Shown: one piece after another, positions 29,414 through 38,106 of the stretch
Layout of the letters: every line of letters starts with the position of its first letter
How positions within the stretch are numbered: position 1 is the first letter of the stretch
Assembly: GCF_011046895.1 (NCBI RefSeq)
Contig: NZ_CP049250.1
Coordinates: forward strand, 1,345,501 to 1,409,500
DNA length: 64,000 nucleotides
Origin: Rhizobium rhizoryzae
GTDB taxonomy: Bacteria; Pseudomonadota; Alphaproteobacteria; Rhizobiales; Rhizobiaceae
Reading direction: 5' to 3'
Position numbers and translations under genes: made by a program
The notes under the pieces: model-generated
Database searches by the model: none
The model's input: only the letters and a program-made list of their open reading frames with translations
What the model was told of the DNA's origin: nothing

Positions 29414-29788
29414 ATGGCCAAGACCCCTGAAATGCCAAAGCATCGCGGTTTTCCGCTGGGGCTTCCCGGAACCCAGTGGCAGTACACACTGCGCCGCGCC
29501 AATTCCAAGGTGACCAAACTCACGGCCATGCCGCGCCATCGTACCATGGACCAGACAGTGGCTCTGGCGGATGCCGGTTTCCTGCAAGCGCTGTGGCAGT
29601 TTTTCGGAGCGGAACCCTTCGAGCGCGGCAATCTGGATGGCGAGCGGCTTGGCCGTCTGTTCGGACGGGAAGTGGTTGCCGCAGAACGCGGCTTCGATCC
29701 CTCATCCTATACGGCGCTGTTGAAGATCAACGAGGCCGCCGCGCGGAAAAATTTCCCGAGTGCTTTTGAAGATTTAGGTCAGGGGTGA
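29414..29788 (+). CDS. Uncharacterised small protein, second of two tandem paralogues in the pcc locus
   Basis: A 124-residue product, MAKTPEMPKHRGFP..., homologous to the preceding gene across its length. The most conserved segment is PFERGNLD-x3-RL-x2-LFGREVV, near residues 70-90. A variable linker after RRAN differs in charge between the copies. The gene is separated by four bases from both neighbours, the paralogue and pccA. Possible roles include a carboxylase accessory or assembly protein, by analogy with the small extra subunits of some actinobacterial acyl-CoA carboxylases, but there is no sequence similarity to support that. Confidence 0.78.
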   Translation: MAKTPEMPKHRGFPLGLPGTQWQYTLRRANSKVTKLTAMPRHRTMDQTVALADAGFLQALWQFFGAEPFERGNLDGERLGRLFGREVVAAERGFDPSSYTALLKINEAAARKNFPSAFEDLGQG

Positions 29789-29792
29789 CACG

Positions 29793-31805
29793 ATGCCGAT
29801 CCAGAAAATCCTGATTGCCAACAGAGGCGAAATCGCTTGCCGCGTCATTCGCACGGCGAAGAAAATGGGCATCAAGACGGTCGCCGTCTATTCGGATGCC
29901 GATTCGAATGCGCTGCATGTGCGTGAGGCCGATGAAGCGGTGCATATCGGTCCGGCACCGTCGTCGCAGTCCTATATCGTCATCGACAAGATTATGGATG
30001 CAATCCGCCAGACCGGTGCCGATGCCGTGCATCCCGGTTACGGCTTCCTGTCGGAAAATCCGCTGTTTGCAGAGGCGCTGGAGAAGGAAGGCGTAACCTT
30101 CATTGGCCCACCGGTCGGTGCCATTCAGGCCATGGGTGACAAGATCACCTCGAAGAAGATTGCAGCTGAAGCAGGCGTTTCTACCGTTCCCGGCCATATG
30201 GGGCTGATTTCCGATGCGGATGAGGCGGTGAAGATTTCCGCAGCCATCGGTTATCCGGTCATGATCAAGGCCTCTGCTGGAGGTGGCGGTAAAGGCATGC
30301 GCATTGCCTGGAACGATGCGGAAGCCCGTGAAGGCTTCCAGTCTTCCAAGAACGAGGCGAAAAGCTCGTTTGGCGACGACCGCATCTTCATCGAGAAATT
30401 CGTCACCGAACCACGCCATATCGAGATCCAGGTGCTGGGCGACAAGCACGGTAACTGCCTTTATCTGGGTGAGCGCGAATGCTCCATCCAGCGCCGTAAC
30501 CAGAAGGTTATCGAGGAGGCTCCGTCGCCGTTCCTCACACCTGAGACCCGTCGCGCCATGGGCGAACAGGCCGTGGCTTTGGCGAAAGCTGTCGGTTACC
30601 ACTCGGCAGGTACGGTGGAATTCATCGTCGATGGCAAGGCCAACAAGTTCTACTTCCTCGAGATGAACACCCGTTTGCAGGTGGAGCATCCGGTGACCGA
30701 ACTCGTCACCGGCATCGACCTTGTGGAACAGATGATCCGCGTTGCCTCGGGCGAAAAGCTGGCGCTCGCTCAGGACGACGTGAAGCTGAACGGCTGGGCC
30801 ATCGAAAGCCGCCTATATGCGGAAGATCCGTTCCGCAACTTTCTGCCCTCCATTGGCCGTCTCAGCCGTTACCGCCCGCCTGTCGAGGGTGAGCAGGCTG
30901 AGGGCACGGTGGTGCGCAACGATACCGGCGTCTATGAGGGCGGCGAGATCTCGATGTATTACGATCCCATGATCGCCAAGCTTTGCACCTGGGGTGAGAC
31001 CCGCGAGGTGGCAATCGATGCCATGCAGGCGGCGCTCAATGATTTCGAGGTGGAAGGCATCGGTCATAACCTGCCCTTCCTCTCTGCCGTCATGGGGCAG
31101 GAGCGCTTTCGTTCCGGCAAGCTGACGACAGCCTATATCGCGGAGGAATTTCCCGATGGCTTTTCCGGTGTCACGCCGGATGCCGCCGCTTCGCAGAAAC
31201 TGGCCGCCATTGCTGCTGTCATCAATGCCCATGTGCAGAGCCGTGCGGCGCAGATTTCCGGCACCATCGGCAACCATGCCCGCAAGGTGGGCAAGGACTG
31301 GGTGGTGCAGCTGGGCGATGTCAGCCATGCCGTTTCGCTTTCAAGCGGTGCGGATGCGCAGGTCGTCACGTTCAACGAAGGTGGCGAAAGCGTCACGGTC
31401 GCCGGTTCCTGGCATCCGGGCCAGACGCACGCGCATTTCCTGCTGAACGGGCAAAAGCTGGGCGTGAAGGTGGATCTCGTCGGATCTGCTATCCGCCTGC
31501 GCGCCAACGGCATGGATGTGTCGGCGCGTGTGCGTAGCCCACGTGTGGCGGAACTGGCAAAGCTTATGCCGGTCAAGCTGCCGCCGGATACCTCGAAGAT
31601 GCTGCTCTGCCCCATGCCGGGCGTCATTACCGGCGTCGCGGTGAAGGTGGGTGACACGGTGGAAGCCGGTCAGACGCTCGCCACCGTCGAAGCCATGAAG
31701 ATGGAAAACGTGCTGAAAGCCGAGCGTCGTGGCGTGGTGAAGCGTGTTGCCGCCAGTGCCGGTCAGAGCTTGGCGGTGGACGAACTGATCATGGAGTTCG
31801 AGTAA
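29793..31805 (+). CDS. pccA: Propionyl-CoA carboxylase alpha chain (biotin carboxylase and biotin carrier) PccA
   Basis: A 670-residue protein with a biotin carboxylase domain (residues ~1-450; ATP-grasp glycine loop KASAGGGGKGMRIAW, and FLEMNTRLQVEHPVTE), a linking BT domain, and a C-terminal biotinyl domain with the acceptor lysine in VEAMKMENVLKAE near residue 635. It carboxylates biotin with ATP and bicarbonate and partners PccB. Propionyl-CoA comes from odd-chain fatty acids, valine, isoleucine and propionate. The 753 bp after it, before the mutase gene, hold a toxin-antitoxin pair in the opposite direction. Confidence 0.96.
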   Translation: MPIQKILIANRGEIACRVIRTAKKMGIKTVAVYSDADSNALHVREADEAVHIGPAPSSQSYIVIDKIMDAIRQTGADAVHPGYGFLSENPLFAEALEKEGVTFIGPPVGAIQAMGDKITSKKIAAEAGVSTVPGHMGLISDADEAVKISAAIGYPVMIKASAGGGGKGMRIAWNDAEAREGFQSSKNEAKSSFGDDRIFIEKFVTEPRHIEIQVLGDKHGNCLYLGERECSIQRRNQKVIEEAPSPFLTPETRRAMGEQAVALAKAVGYHSAGTVEFIVDGKANKFYFLEMNTRLQVEHPVTELVTGIDLVEQMIRVASGEKLALAQDDVKLNGWAIESRLYAEDPFRNFLPSIGRLSRYRPPVEGEQAEGTVVRNDTGVYEGGEISMYYDPMIAKLCTWGETREVAIDAMQAALNDFEVEGIGHNLPFLSAVMGQERFRSGKLTTAYIAEEFPDGFSGVTPDAAASQKLAAIAAVINAHVQSRAAQISGTIGNHARKVGKDWVVQLGDVSHAVSLSSGADAQVVTFNEGGESVTVAGSWHPGQTHAHFLLNGQKLGVKVDLVGSAIRLRANGMDVSARVRSPRVAELAKLMPVKLPPDTSKMLLCPMPGVITGVAVKVGDTVEAGQTLATVEAMKMENVLKAERRGVVKRVAASAGQSLAVDELIMEFE

Positions 31806-31833
31806 GATGGGATCTAACGGTTTGGAAAAGTGG

Positions 31834-32193
31834 TCAAGCGTCGCCGAACGTTTTGCCAAGCCGTTTGAGGATGTGCTTCTCGTGGTCTTGGCCACGGAAA
31901 AATACCGCCAAGACCTTCACTTCCTGCCTTGCTTCATCGACTTTAAAATAGAAAATCGTGCGATTCTTGGTCACCTGTCGCAATCCAGGCGAAATCTGAT
32001 GCCGCAGACTCCCCTGGTGCGGAGCACGAACAAGCGCCAGCATATCACTGTCTATAGCTTTCAAGCGCGCTGCAGCACGCTCAACGGCGTCGTGCAAGTC
32101 ATCTCCGAGAGAGAGATAGGACTCGACAAGATGCTCGAAAATCAGGTTGAGGTCTTGGTCCGCTGCAGGGGCCCGGAACAGCTCAAAAACCAT
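31834..32193 (-). CDS. parE: ParE/RelE-superfamily toxin
   Basis: A 119-residue protein starting MVFELFRAPAADQDL, matching the RelE/ParE toxin fold (LIFEHL, RLKAI, the central GLRQVTKNRTIFYFKV strand pair, VLAVFFRGQDHEKHI). ParE toxins poison DNA gyrase; RelE relatives cut mRNA on the ribosome. Which applies cannot be told from sequence, though the ParD-type partner favours ParE. Its start overlaps the antitoxin gene by 11 bases. A start eight residues upstream is possible but lies deeper in the antitoxin frame. Confidence 0.85.
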   Translation of the reverse strand: MVFELFRAPAADQDLNLIFEHLVESYLSLGDDLHDAVERAAARLKAIDSDMLALVRAPHQGSLRHQISPGLRQVTKNRTIFYFKVDEARQEVKVLAVFFRGQDHEKHILKRLGKTFGDA

Positions 32194-32452
32194 ATTCTGC
32201 TTTCTTGCGTGCAATCAACGCATCAATACGGCGGCTGCTTTCCTCCGCATTCAAGAAAGGCCCCTTGCTTCTCTCTTCGATTAGTTCCCGCAGAGCCGCC
32301 AATTCCGCTTCCTTCATCTCCGTCTGCTCGCGCAGCAGCTCCAGCCCCTGCTGCACTACGGCGCTCACGCTTGAATAGCGGCCTTCTTCAACCAGTCGGC
32401 GGGCAAAGGCGTCTTGCTGGTCGGAAATGGATACGGATGCTTTTACGGTCAT
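32183..32452 (-). CDS. parD: ParD-family antitoxin
   Basis: An 89-residue type II antitoxin. The N-terminus is a ribbon-helix-helix DNA-binding domain (MTVKASVSISDQQDAFARRLVEEGRYSSVSAVVQQGLELL-type pattern); the charged C-terminal half wraps the toxin. The family normally represses its own promoter, and a palindrome lies in the predicted promoter just upstream. The pair runs against the flanking propionate genes and probably entered the locus as a unit. Confidence 0.87.
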   Translation of the reverse strand: MTVKASVSISDQQDAFARRLVEEGRYSSVSAVVQQGLELLREQTEMKEAELAALRELIEERSKGPFLNAEESSRRIDALIARKKAEYGF

Positions 32453-32481
32453 GGCTCAAGGCTCCCGTGAAAAATGCGCTC

Positions 32482-32510
32482 AATATGCTACTGAGTAGCA
32501 ATTTCGTCAA
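32482..32510 (-). promoter_or_regulatory. Predicted parDE promoter with an operator palindrome in its spacer
   Basis: On the minus strand TTGACG (-35, 32505-32510) and CATATT (-10, 32482-32487) are separated by 17 bases. The inverted repeat TGCTACT-G-AGTAGCA (32486-32500) fills most of the spacer, an ideal place for a ribbon-helix-helix antitoxin to block RNA polymerase. The predicted transcript starts about 23 bases before the parD ATG. Confidence 0.6.
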
Positions 32511-32558
32511 TCTCAACGCCGCGCTGACTGTGATGTCGGCCTCTGGAGGATCAGCCCG

Positions 32559-34697
32559 ATGAGCAAGAAAACCGTTGCCGACTGGCAGGTGCTGGCCGAG
32601 AAGGAACTAAAAGCATCACCGGACAAGCTCATCTGGAACACGCCGGAAGGCATTCCGGTGAAGCCGCTCTACACGGCGGAAGATCTTGACGGCGTCGAGC
32701 ATCTGGAAAGCCTGCCGGGCTTCAAACCCTTCGTGCGCGGTCCTCGCGCCACCATGTATGCGGGGCGCCCCTGGACGATCCGCCAATATGCGGGCTTTTC
32801 GACCGCTGAGGAAAGCAATGCGTTTTATCGCAAGGCGTTGGCCGCCGGTCAGCAGGGTGTGTCCGTCGCCTTCGATCTCGCCACCCATCGCGGTTACGAT
32901 TCCGACCATCCGCGTGTGGTCGGCGATGTCGGCAAGGCGGGCGTAGCGATCGACTCGGTCGAGGATATGAAGATCCTGTTCAATGGCATTCCCTTGCAGG
33001 ATATCTCCGTTTCCATGACCATGAACGGCGCGGTCATTCCGATCCTCGCGAACTTCATCGTGACGGGGGAGGAGCAGGGCGTTTCGCGGGATCTTCTCTC
33101 GGGCACCATTCAGAACGATATTCTGAAGGAGTTCATGGTTCGCAACACCTACATCTATCCGCCGGAGCCTTCCATGCGGATCATTGCGGATATCATCGCC
33201 TATACGGCCAAGGAAATGCCGCGCTTCAACTCCATCTCGATTTCCGGCTATCACATGCAGGAAGCGGGCGCGACGCTGGTGCAGGAGTTAGCCTTCACGC
33301 TGGCGGATGGTCGGGAATATGTACGGGCCGCTCTGGCACGTGGCCTGAACGTCGATGAATTTGCCGGGCGCCTGTCCTTCTTCTTCGCGATCGGCATGAA
33401 CTTCTTCATGGAAGCAGCAAAGCTTCGCGCTGCGCGCCTGCTTTGGTCGCGCATCATGGAAGAGTTCGAGCCCAAGAAGCCCGGCTCGCTGATGCTGCGC
33501 ACCCACTGTCAGACCTCGGGCGTCTCGCTTCAGGAGCAGGACCCATATAATAACGTCATCCGTACGGCCTATGAGGCGCTGTCGGCGGTGCTGGGCGGCA
33601 CGCAGTCTCTCCATACCAACGCGCTGGATGAGGCGATTGCCCTGCCGACGGAATTTTCAGCGCGCATTGCCCGCAACACGCAGCTTATCCTTCAGCATGA
33701 AACGGGTGTGACCAAGGTGGTCGATCCGCTGGCGGGCTCCTATTACGTCGAGAGCCTGACCAAGGAACTGGCAGACAAGGCCTGGGCGCTGATCGAAGAG
33801 GTCGAGGCCCTGGGCGGCATGACCAAGGCTGTGGCTGATGGTCTTCCCAAGCGCTTGATCGAGGAGGCGGCAACCCGGCGGCAGGCGCGTGTGGATCGTG
33901 GCGAGGAGATCATCGTCGGCGTCAACAAGTACCGGCTGGAGAATGAAGAGCCGATCGATATTCTCGACATCGACAACACCGCTGTCCGCAATTCGCAGAT
34001 CAAGCGGCTGGAGCAGATCCGCCGCCAACGCGATCCGAAACGCGTTGAGGAAGCACTGGCAGCGCTGACCAAGGTCGCTGAAACCGGAGAGGGCAATCTC
34101 CTGGAGAAGGCGGTCGAGGCTGCCCGCGCCCGCGCAAGTGTCGGTGAAATTTCCGATGCCATGCGCGCCGTTTTCGGAGATCACTCTGCCGTGCCGGAAG
34201 TGGTGAGCGATATCTATGGTCCGGCCTATGCGGATGATCCCGAATATCAGACGCTGACCGGGCGTCTCTCGGAATTTGCCAAGGCAACGGGCATCAAGCC
34301 GAAGATGCTGGTCGCCAAGCTCGGTCAGGATGGCCATGATCGCGGTGCGAAGGTCATTGCCTCTGCATTCGGCGATATCGGCTTTCAGGTGATTGCCGGT
34401 CCGCTGTTCCAGACACCGGAAGAGGCGGCATCGCTTGCCGTATCCGAAAAGGTGCAAGTGGTCGGCATGTCATCGCTGGCGGCCGGTCACAAGACGCTGG
34501 CGCCGCAGCTCGTCGAGGCCTTGAAGGCGAAGGGGGCGGAAGAGGTGATTGTCGTGGTGGGCGGCGTCATTCCCCGGCAGGATTACCAGTTCCTGCTGGA
34601 TTCCGGCGTTGCTGCAGTCTTCGGTCCCGGCACCAATGTGCTGGATGCCGCCCGCGCCATTCTCGACCTGATGGAAGGGCGGCGGCGCAACGCCTGA
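32559..34697 (+). CDS. scpA: Methylmalonyl-CoA mutase, adenosylcobalamin-dependent
   Basis: A 712-residue single-chain mutase that converts methylmalonyl-CoA to succinyl-CoA and so joins propionate breakdown to the TCA cycle. The N-terminal TIM barrel begins with the substrate-binding region ([20 protein letters not shown]). The C-terminal B12 domain has [11 protein letters not shown] (the DxHxxG base-off motif, near residue 590), [11 protein letters not shown] and the VVVGGVIP segment. A GGAGG site precedes the start. The S. meliloti orthologue is called bhbA. Epimerase and the mutase chaperone are not in this window. Confidence 0.96.
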   Translation: MSKKTVADWQVLAEKELKASPDKLIWNTPEGIPVKPLYTAEDLDGVEHLESLPGFKPFVRGPRATMYAGRPWTIRQYAGFSTAEESNAFYRKALAAGQQGVSVAFDLATHRGYDSDHPRVVGDVGKAGVAIDSVEDMKILFNGIPLQDISVSMTMNGAVIPILANFIVTGEEQGVSRDLLSGTIQNDILKEFMVRNTYIYPPEPSMRIIADIIAYTAKEMPRFNSISISGYHMQEAGATLVQELAFTLADGREYVRAALARGLNVDEFAGRLSFFFAIGMNFFMEAAKLRAARLLWSRIMEEFEPKKPGSLMLRTHCQTSGVSLQEQDPYNNVIRTAYEALSAVLGGTQSLHTNALDEAIALPTEFSARIARNTQLILQHETGVTKVVDPLAGSYYVESLTKELADKAWALIEEVEALGGMTKAVADGLPKRLIEEAATRRQARVDRGEEIIVGVNKYRLENEEPIDILDIDNTAVRNSQIKRLEQIRRQRDPKRVEEALAALTKVAETGEGNLLEKAVEAARARASVGEISDAMRAVFGDHSAVPEVVSDIYGPAYADDPEYQTLTGRLSEFAKATGIKPKMLVAKLGQDGHDRGAKVIASAFGDIGFQVIAGPLFQTPEEAASLAVSEKVQVVGMSSLAAGHKTLAPQLVEALKAKGAEEVIVVVGGVIPRQDYQFLLDSGVAAVFGPGTNVLDAARAILDLMEGRRRNA

Positions 34698-34713
34698 AGT
34701 TGCTCTGTTTGAC

Positions 34714-34757
34714 GCATTTCCAGACGGAAAACCGGGTGCCACTTTTCCTGGAAATGC
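34714..34757. repeat. Rhizobial palindromic intergenic element at the scpA/dxr convergence
   Basis: GCATTTCCAG and CTGGAAATGC flank inner GGAAAA and TTTTCC arms, giving a 44-bp interrupted palindrome. Elements of this shape (GCATTTCC...GGAAATGC) are scattered in Rhizobiaceae intergenic regions. It abuts the dxr stop codon and may also end transcription of both convergent genes. Confidence 0.65.
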
Positions 34758-35924
34758 TTAAGGCAACTTCGCCTTCGCCCGGTGGCGCGCTTCCAGATCG
34801 GCAGCAAACACATCGTCCATGGTTGTGGCTGGTGGTAGTTGTGCCAGCTCGTCCATGACGGCTTCGGTAATCTCCGCCATGGCGAGGAAGGGAAGCTCGC
34901 CCGCAATGAAGGCCTCCAGCGCCACTTCCTTTGCACCGTTCAGCACAGCGCCCTGCACCCCGCCGCGTGTCATGGCAAGCCGCGCCAGCCGGAGCGCCGG
35001 AAAGCGGGTCTCATCGGGCGCTTCGAAATCCAGTCGAGAGAGCTTGGCGAAATCCAGCCGCTCCACCGGCAGCTTCCCGCGGCGGGGATAATGCAGGGCA
35101 TAGCCTATGGCGTGGCGCATATCCGGGCAGCCAAGCTGGGCAAGAACGGAGCCATCCGCATAACCTACCATGGAATGAATGATCGATTGCGGATGAACGA
35201 TCACCTCCACCTGTTCCGGCGAGAGGCCGAAGAGGTGTTTCGCCTCGATCATCTCCAGCGCCTTGTTGAACATGGAGGCACTGTCGATCGAAATCTTCAG
35301 GCCCATGGACCAGTTGGGGTGCGCGCGTGCTGTCTCCACTGTCACGCCCGCCATCTGTTCGCGCGTAAAGGTGCGGAACGGCCCGCCGGATGCGGTGAGA
35401 ATCACGCGCTCGATGGCGTGGCGCTGGTTCTCCTCCAGCACCTGAAAAATGGCATTGTGTTCGCTGTCGACCGGCAGCAGACGACCGCCACCAGCTTTGA
35501 CGGCTGAGATGAACAGGTCACCAGCAGAAACGAGGCATTCCTTGTTGGCGAGCGCGATGTCTGCGCCGCGTTTGGCCGCCGCCAGCGTGGGGCCAAGCCC
35601 TGCCGTGCCGACGATGGCGGCCATCACCATGTCCGCTTCGGCGCTTGCCGCCTCCAGGAGGCCGGTCTGGCCAGCGGCCACTTCAATACCGGTGCCGGAC
35701 ATGAGATCGCGCAGCGCCACATACTGGCTTTCATCGGCGGTGACGGCGAGCTTTGCGCGATGCGCCTTTGCCTGCTCGGCCAGAAGCTCGATGTTTCCGG
35801 CGCCCGTCAGGGCGACAACCTCGAAACCGTCCGCCTCATCGAGGTGCGTCAGCACATCCAGCGTATTGGTGCCGATGGAGCCCGTCGAACCCAAGATGGA
35901 AATGCTGCGTCTGGCAGAAGTCAT
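34758..35924 (-). CDS. dxr: 1-deoxy-D-xylulose 5-phosphate reductoisomerase
   Basis: A 388-residue enzyme of the MEP isoprenoid pathway that converts DXP to methylerythritol 4-phosphate with NADPH and a divalent metal. Seen are the NADPH motif ILGSTGSIGTNTLDV at the N-terminus, LANKECLVSAG, the metal/substrate block LPVDSEHNAIFQVL, TASGGPF, and HPNWSMGLKISIDSASM. It stands alone, convergent with the mutase gene, and is not in the uppS-cdsA cluster used by many bacteria. The start MTSARRSISILG is chosen because the long in-frame extension upstream is not enzyme-like. Confidence 0.95.
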   Translation of the reverse strand: MTSARRSISILGSTGSIGTNTLDVLTHLDEADGFEVVALTGAGNIELLAEQAKAHRAKLAVTADESQYVALRDLMSGTGIEVAAGQTGLLEAASAEADMVMAAIVGTAGLGPTLAAAKRGADIALANKECLVSAGDLFISAVKAGGGRLLPVDSEHNAIFQVLEENQRHAIERVILTASGGPFRTFTREQMAGVTVETARAHPNWSMGLKISIDSASMFNKALEMIEAKHLFGLSPEQVEVIVHPQSIIHSMVGYADGSVLAQLGCPDMRHAIGYALHYPRRGKLPVERLDFAKLSRLDFEAPDETRFPALRLARLAMTRGGVQGAVLNGAKEVALEAFIAGELPFLAMAEITEAVMDELAQLPPATTMDDVFAADLEARHRAKAKLP

Positions 35925-36061
35925 TCTTTCCCGTTCCTCATTCACCTGCCCGTTTACAGGCGGCGCCTGTCCCTCACAAGAGCTTATCAAGTCGCATTGA
36001 ATTTCCCCTGTTTCATTGCCAGATGGCAGAGTCGGGTCGCAAGCGAATCGGGAGATCATGC

Positions 36062-37285
36062 ATGGTGGAAAAAGTTCTGAACACATCCTGCGCCATCGCA
36101 GGTGGCGGTCCGGCTGGCCTCATGCTGGGGCTTCTTCTGGCGCGTGCCGGGGTCGATGTGACCGTTCTCGAAAAGCACGATGATTTCCTGCGCGATTTTC
36201 GCGGCGATACGATCCACCCGTCTACGCTGGAGGTGATCTACGAACTGGGCCTTGAAGAGGAATTTCTCAAGCTGCCACACACGCGTGCGCCGAAACTCAT
36301 GGCCGAGATGGGCGGCCAGACGATCACCATGGCGGATTTCTCGCGCCTGCCCGTGCGCAATCGCTTCATCGCCTTCATGCCGCAATGGGATTTCCTGAAT
36401 TTTCTCGCAAGCCAGGCCGCGCGCTATCCCAACTTCCGCTTGCTGACAGGCGCAAGGGTCACAGAGGTGCTGGAGGAGGGACATCGGGTTCAGGGCCTCA
36501 AGGTCGAAACCGCGGAAGGCACGTTGATGCTGCGGAGTGATCTGGTCGTTGCCGCCGATGGTCGCAATTCCGTGGTTCGGGAAAAGGCAGGTCTGGACGT
36601 GGAAAGCTTCGGCAGTCCCAGCGAAGTCGTCTGGATGAAGCTGTCCAAACAGGAGGGCGACCCGGCGCAAACCATGGGCCATGCAGGTCCGCGACAGGGC
36701 TTCGTGCTGATCGATCGCGGCGATTACTGGCAGTGCGGCTATATCGTTCGCGGCGAAACATTCGAAGAGATCCGGCAGCGCGATCTGGAAGAATTCCGCA
36801 ACAAGGTGCGTGCTGTTTCTCCCTTGCCAGCCGAGCGGATGGATGAAATTCAAGGCTGGTCAGATGTCAGCCTGCTGCAGGTGCGTATCGACCGGCTGAA
36901 GCAGTGGTGGAAACCCGGGCTGATTGCGATTGGCGACGCGGCGCATGCCATGTCTCCCATTGGCGGGGTAGGTGTCAATCTTGCGATTCAGGACGCGGTG
37001 GCTGCTGCCAACATTCTCGCGGAGCCGCTGGCAGGACATCGTTTGCGTGATGAGCATCTCGCGGCTGTGGAGAAGCGCCGTCTCTTCCCCACGAAAGCAA
37101 CCCAGAAACTGCAGTTGATGATGCGCTCCAATCGCCGCAAGGAGTTGGTGCATGAGGAGCGGAAAAAGGGCCCTCCTGCCTTCATCCGTAATATTGCCCG
37201 CTTTCCATTGTTGGCTCATCTCGCAGGTCGCTTGATGGGCCTCGGCTTTCGAATGGAGCACGTACGAACCAAGTCGTTACTTTGA
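36062..37285 (+). CDS. FAD-dependent aromatic-type monooxygenase (UbiH/PHBH superfamily)
   Basis: A 407-residue flavoprotein of the p-hydroxybenzoate hydroxylase fold. The N-terminal dinucleotide motif is CAIAGGGPAGLMLGLLLARAG, the DG motif is VVAADGRNSVVREKAGL (near residue 160), and the GD motif is IAIGDAAHAMSPIGGVGVNLAIQDA (near residue 290). The substrate is not evident. Relatives hydroxylate aromatic acids, quinone precursors or carotenoid-like compounds. It is divergent from dxr with about 137 bp between, and no catabolic genes are nearby, so function stays open. Confidence 0.85.
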   Translation: MVEKVLNTSCAIAGGGPAGLMLGLLLARAGVDVTVLEKHDDFLRDFRGDTIHPSTLEVIYELGLEEEFLKLPHTRAPKLMAEMGGQTITMADFSRLPVRNRFIAFMPQWDFLNFLASQAARYPNFRLLTGARVTEVLEEGHRVQGLKVETAEGTLMLRSDLVVAADGRNSVVREKAGLDVESFGSPSEVVWMKLSKQEGDPAQTMGHAGPRQGFVLIDRGDYWQCGYIVRGETFEEIRQRDLEEFRNKVRAVSPLPAERMDEIQGWSDVSLLQVRIDRLKQWWKPGLIAIGDAAHAMSPIGGVGVNLAIQDAVAAANILAEPLAGHRLRDEHLAAVEKRRLFPTKATQKLQLMMRSNRRKELVHEERKKGPPAFIRNIARFPLLAHLAGRLMGLGFRMEHVRTKSLL

Positions 37286-37394
37286 ATTGTACAATCTTGG
37301 GGCGCTTTGATTTAAAATAAAACGAGCAGTGGTGGCGAAGATGTTTTATTCCGATACGGGAATCACTTCGTTTAGACCTCTGGATAGTATGTTA

Positions 37395-37423
37395 TTGACA
37401 TAATCCCCTTTTGTAATACTAAT
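37395..37423 (+). promoter_or_regulatory. Candidate sigma-70 promoter upstream of the small hypothetical gene
   Basis: A perfect TTGACA (-35) is followed after 17 bases by ACTAAT (four of six to TATAAT) in an AT-rich stretch that stands out from its surroundings. It would give a leader of about 150 bases that includes a small hairpin, AAGAGG...CCTCTT (37444-37465). Confidence 0.4.
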
Positions 37424-37578
37424 ATTTTTCCGAATTTTTTACCAAGAGGTAAAATGGTGCCTCTTAATCGTCTTGCCCTCTTTCTTGTGAAGGTGGGCGG
37501 GAAGCGAGAACTGAAGCAATGAAAGGCTTCAAACGTGGATGTGTTTTCGATTTGCGTAATCCATGCTGAGGGATTTCA

Positions 37579-37926
37579 ATGAGCGTAGATCATTTTGATG
37601 GCGCGCTGGTTCGCCAACTCGTCGCTTCGTGTGACCTTCAGGATGCTGCCCATATTCCCAAGGCTCTGTTTTCCTATATCAGCTCTGTCCTCAGCAGCCG
37701 GGAGCCGAATGTCTACCTCATTGACCTCCTCCCGTCATTGAGTGCGGCAGTACAGGCGTTTCTGACAGGCATTGGTGCCTTCAACCGTAGCCCAATGCCC
37801 GAGTTGGAGGTTGCCCGCCGGCGTGGACGTCTTCTGGAATGTCTTGATGCATTCATGGATGAGGCGCGATTGAGCCAACAGAGCATGGCCTTCATGGAAG
37901 CGTTGCGCGCCAGCGATCGATCTTGA
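37579..37926 (+). CDS. Hypothetical protein, 115 residues
   Basis: No family recognised. The product is MSVDHFDGALVRQLVASCDL..., soluble and helix-rich with alternating hydrophobic and charged residues; no signal peptide or membrane segment is seen. A GAGGGA site lies seven bases before the ATG, codon use is like that of neighbouring genes, and a predicted promoter is upstream. It stands alone between the monooxygenase and the ExoD-like gene, and context gives no clue to role. Confidence 0.6.
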   Translation: MSVDHFDGALVRQLVASCDLQDAAHIPKALFSYISSVLSSREPNVYLIDLLPSLSAAVQAFLTGIGAFNRSPMPELEVARRRGRLLECLDAFMDEARLSQQSMAFMEALRASDRS

Positions 37927-38049
37927 CGTCGGCCGTGTTAGCGCTGTCATTTCAGATGTAGCTGTCGAGGGCGCCGTCGCCTCTGGCGGATTGCCGTGAG
38001 CGACACTACATCGCTGCCATGAAGAGATACTTGCCCCCGCGTACCCGCT

Positions 38050-38075
38050 CAAATGCGTCAGGCCTGACGCATTTG
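38050..38075. promoter_or_regulatory. Perfect 26-bp palindrome upstream of the exoD-like gene
   Basis: Positions 38050-38075 read identically on both strands: arm CAAATGCGTCAGG and its exact complement, with no spacer. It ends about 30 bases before the exoD-like start. Such symmetry fits an operator for a dimeric regulator or a strong mRNA/DNA hairpin; no T-run follows, so it is not a standard terminator. The regulator is unknown. Confidence 0.5.
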
Positions 38076-38106
38076 GATTCTCTGGCAAACTGGACGGAAT
38101 TTGATC

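Noticed and set aside
31807-32562. 251-residue plus-strand frame between pccA and the mutase gene
   Set aside because: It is the antisense of the well-supported ParD and ParE genes.
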